A DNA stretch of 20,577 bases from Phoronis australis (taxonomy: Eukaryota > Phoronida > Phoronidae), in the NCBI GenBank assembly GCA_002633005.1, contig NMRA01001352.1, forward strand, positions 4,669 through 25,245, read 5' to 3'. Shown here one piece after another: positions 18,187 to 20,577 of this stretch. The stretch's first letter is position 1, and each line of letters begins with the position of its first letter. The translations under genes and the position numbers were made by a program. The notes below the pieces were generated by a model. The model was not told where the DNA came from. It made no database searches and worked only from the letters and a program-made list of their open reading frames with translations.

Positions 18187-19135
18187 TCAATATTTCACTA
18201 ACCTTTTCAATTTGGCTATGAAATGTTTCCAGCCAGACCAGTTACATTCAATTATCATGGCTGCTATATCACAAGGATGCCGCCTCTCGGATTTACGGGC
18301 TGAAACAATGGCGCCAATGTAATCCGTCTTTTTGGATTCACAATATATATTTTAAATAGATGTTGGAAATGGTGTGATAACACTAACTATATAATTACAC
18401 AGCAAACGACTCAATCGTCCATTACCATTCCCAAACGGATGAAGTGAGACGAACTCAAAGAAAAACCAAGCAGCGCACTTGAATACCAGTTCAATCTTTT
18501 TACGTTCACTTTTGATATGTTTTGCATCTTCAATGACGTCGTTGTAAATGTCAATTAAAATCTGAACACGCTGTTCTGCGTCTTCTTCGCTCTTAAACTC
18601 TGGAAAATAATGAATCTCTCCTTTATATTCTGCGCTCCTTGGATTCAAACTGTAGTGTCCTGGAACTGTGCTGCATTGATTGATTCCCCGCATTAACTTT
18701 TTGTGAACTTCTTTAATAAATTCACTTTGTTCCAGAAGTCCAAGATACAAGTGATGGTCAGTTTCTTGTTTCAAAAGGTCAGCCATGTAATCCATTGCTA
18801 GCTTAATATTCAGTTTCAGTCGCACTCTTTGAACTGGATCTCCCGAGACTGGGAGTGTTTGTTTGTTCCCTCAGAACTGCCTTCGTCTCTTCCAGGGTTT
18901 GAGTTCCGATTTCTTCTCCAACATTGACACGGTAAATAAAACTTGTTCTCATTTCGTCTAATACTTCGTCAACATCCTTATTTGCATACTTCTTTTTTAT
19001 TTCGAACCATTCTTCACGAAAACCAACAATTTCACTAAGCATCTTGGAAAATTTTGGTAAGCTTCCATCCTCACGCCAATCCAGTACATTCCAGCATCTA
19101 CTACCAGAACCTTGAGCAGCACTTGTGGTTTCCAT
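18187..19135 (-). pseudogene. Fic-domain (AMPylase-like) gene, broken by frameshift and in-frame stop
   Basis: Fic proteins usually transfer AMP to target side chains using the motif HPFx(D/E)GNGRxxR. Here the motif is HPFGNGNGR at 18415-18441, with Asn (18427-18429) at the Asp/Glu position. Upstream, from the ATG at 19135, comes an acidic N-terminal part ending in TSFIYRVNVGEEIGTQTLEE, which aligns with the inhibitory helix (S/T)xxxE(G/N) but lacks its Ser and Gly. That frame ends at 18803; the core continues in another frame from about 18870, with HYFPEF as the likely flap and the helices before the motif. A TAA at 18352-18354 interrupts it, yet the same frame continues for 54 more codons to 18187, ending in a family-like CNWSGWKHF segment. 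Total about 310 codons, near the usual size of stand-alone animal Fic proteins. Frameshift, stop and motif change together suggest a pseudogene; a sequencing error could explain any one. Confidence 0.8.
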
Positions 19136-19164
19136 TGGAAACTGAAAAACAAAACAATGATAAT
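19136..19164 (-). promoter_or_regulatory. Splice acceptor upstream of the Fic start
   Basis: On the minus strand a T-rich tract (TTGTTTTGTTTTTCAG) ends in AG at 19142-19143, and the next exon would begin at 19141, six bases before the ATG. This implies a 5' noncoding exon further right and shows that the gene has, or had, eukaryotic intron structure. A candidate donor (GGAG/GTAGAT) lies at 19937/19936, giving an intron of about 795 bp; that pairing is a guess. Confidence 0.6.
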
Positions 19165-20097
19165 TATATGACTAAACTGTCATCACCACCCTCCTGCCTC
19201 TCTTTCCCAACAGCTGACAGCCTTCTTCCAAAAACACTCCCTTCTGTGACCTGCATATCTCTCTCAACAAACTCTTCCTTCTATCACCTCTATATCTCTC
19301 TCAACAAACTCTCCCTTCCATGATCTTTATCGTACTTTTAAATAACGAACATGTTTGTTGTCATAAAGTTACACACTATGTCACAATGCTAAATGATAAA
19401 CTTTCTTGGAGTGACGAATGCATAATTAGTTGGGGAATTTACTTAACCTGAAAATTCATCGAGCACTACCAGAAAATTGAAATTTTAGGAAAAAATTACA
19501 AACACAGTCACCTTCTCTTTAACTGAGAAATGGTGACCAAGCCTGTTTTGGCACATTATCCTTCAGTTATATCCATAATAATCCTCTTTGAAATAACGGG
19601 AAGTTGGTGTTTTTGTAAGAAGCCCCAAAAATAAAACGTTTACCTTAATGATGTTCTTTCATCATTACATCGTTGTTTTTCTAATAACTTCATATTTTCT
19701 GGAATTCTAGACTGCACTTCACTTCACTTTGATCGTTTCCAAACACATGGAAATACGAAAACATTCCGATGCATGTTTTGCATGCAACAGCATTTTGATA
19801 GTGTCTGTCGTTTCACGATAAGATTTAATATCAACAACTTTAGTAACTTGGACGAAACTGTTGTAGCTGTACCTATGATGCCTAGCTATGGATATCTTAC
19901 TCTGATACCAGAAGTAGACATATCATTTATATCTACCTCCAGATTCTGAACTGAAATTCTCTGTCTGTGATTGGCTAATGCAGCTTCTTCTACAGGTGCG
20001 AAGCAAGAATTCGCTCAAAGTCATGTCCCAGATGGCGGGTGCGAGTTTCAAAACAAAGATCCAAGACGTCGCCTTATTCTTCAGGAAAGTGAAACTG
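19165..20097. other. Probable 5' intron/flank of the Fic gene; no gene recognised
   Basis: Contains a pyrimidine-rich minisatellite (19255-19328) and otherwise unique AT-rich DNA. A 66-codon minus frame (19923-20123) has no known motif, and if spliced to the Fic exon through the GTAGAT donor it would not stay in frame with the Fic ATG. Confidence 0.35.
19255..19328 (+). repeat. 37 bp pyrimidine-rich minisatellite, about two units
   Basis: ATATCTCTCTCAACAAACTC starts at 19255 and again at 19292; each is followed by a similar CTTCC-AT-A-CT stretch. A partial related unit (ACACTCCCTTCTGTGACCTG) precedes them at about 19234. Confidence 0.75.
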
Positions 20098-20209
20098 AGC
20101 CCCACTGTACAGCTAGAACACATAAAAACTCTCTAGAAAAAGCACATCAAAGTACCCTCTGCGACACGTCAAATGCAAAGTGTTTCCATCCCAGCCGTAC
20201 GCCTGTCCA
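20098..20209 (+). repeat. 112 bp inverted repeat, left arm
   Basis: Runs from AGCCCCACTGTACAGC to GCGTACGCCTGTCCA-like sequence and is the reverse complement of 20345-20456 with only a few differences visible by eye. Confidence 0.9.
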
Positions 20210-20344
20210 TGACCCAATAGAATTTTTGTTTCGGTCAAATTAATAAGAGGGTTATTGTGGGCTTTTGTGATACAGAGACCGTGCATTACCGACGGATAAA
20301 AAATATAACTAGTATTTTAAACTAAAACGACGAGCGTCGGTAAC
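20210..20344. other. Loop of the 112 bp inverted repeat
   Basis: 135 bp, AT-rich, noncoding. It contains a nested 9 bp inverted repeat, TTACCGACG (20286-20294) and CGTCGGTAA (20335-20343), the latter ending next to the right arm. Confidence 0.6.
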
Positions 20345-20456
20345 TGGACAGGCGTACGGCTGGGATGGAAACACTTTGCATTTGACGTGTCGCAGAGGGT
20401 ACTTTCATGTGCTTTTTCTAGAGAGTTTTTATGTGTTCTAGCTGTACAGTGGGGCT
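20345..20456 (-). repeat. 112 bp inverted repeat, right arm
   Basis: Inverted partner of 20098-20209. Its outer end abuts the second Fic fragment at 20457, with a few bases of similarity to the Fic sequence at the join (TGGCCACCACTTG here, TGACCATCACTTG in the main copy). Confidence 0.9.
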
Positions 20457-20577
20457 GGCCACCACTTGTATCTTGGACTTCTGGAACAAAGTGAATTTAT
20501 TAAGTTCACAAAAAGTTAATGCGGGAAATCAATCAATGCAGCACAGTTCCAGGACACTACAGTTTGAATCCAAGGAG
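20457..20577 (+). pseudogene. Second Fic fragment, opposite strand, continues past the window
   Basis: Nearly identical to the reverse complement of about 18635-18755 in the main Fic locus, covering the helix with LYLGLLEQSEF and the segment INQCSTVPGHYSLNPR. It starts mid-gene with no ATG or splice signal at the junction. Four bases are missing at about 20501-20504, shifting the frame inside the helix segment. It is therefore a partial inverted copy, probably dead; the catalytic motif, if present, would lie to the right of the window. Confidence 0.85.

Noticed and set aside
18107-18322. 71-codon plus frame
   Set aside because: It is the antisense of the Fic C-terminal segment and the capsid start.

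Overview
This window looks like intergenic and repeat-rich nuclear DNA from an invertebrate animal, probably a marine metazoan; I cannot name the species. The reasons are AT-rich sequence with no long prokaryote-style genes, spliceosomal-type signals next to the one gene-like locus, decayed retroelements (a Penelope-like fragment and a LINE endonuclease fragment), Polinton/Maverick-type virus-like gene remnants, and many diverged dispersed repeats. Three single n characters (15253, 16350, 17590) mark ambiguities or joins in the assembly. I see no tRNA, rRNA or CRISPR array, and no intact protein-coding gene.

Layout. 1-835: nothing recognised. 838-1135: a 16-17 bp minisatellite whose core is the palindrome CTTAAG. 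1136-2190: unique DNA with a dispersed repeat and a stem-loop. 2192-4205: a TTATTC microsatellite followed by two head-to-tail copies of a repeat element built from ~310-435 bp monomers; several monomers carry a perfect direct repeat of the nuclear-receptor half-site AGGTCA. 4206-9940: mostly unique sequence with diverged copies of one or more old repeat families. 9941-10670: a diverged inverted repeat. 10841-11272: a Penelope-like retroelement fragment. 12528-12642: a compact cluster of transcription-factor-like motifs. 13451-14378: a ~0.45 kb tandem duplication. 14370-15000: a decayed LINE endonuclease domain on the minus strand.

15254-18170 is the most striking part. It is a large imperfect palindrome whose two arms each carry the same Polinton/Maverick-like pair: the C-terminal part of a capsid-like protein followed, with an ATGA overlap, by the start of an adenain-like cysteine protease. 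Both arms lack the 3' half of the protease and the 5' part of the capsid gene, and each has its own further mutations. Directly beside the right arm, in the same orientation, lies a Fic-domain gene (18187-19135, minus). It is broken by a frameshift and an in-frame stop, and its active-site motif has Asn where Asp or Glu is expected. A second, opposite-strand fragment of the same Fic gene begins at 20457 and leaves the window, behind a 112 bp inverted repeat (20098-20209 / 20345-20456).

The genes do not form a working pathway here. The region reads as a graveyard of a virus-like element and a Fic gene that have been copied as inverted duplications. Whether Fic travelled with the Polinton-like element or is simply a neighbour, and how much of the palindrome is an assembly effect, are the main open questions.
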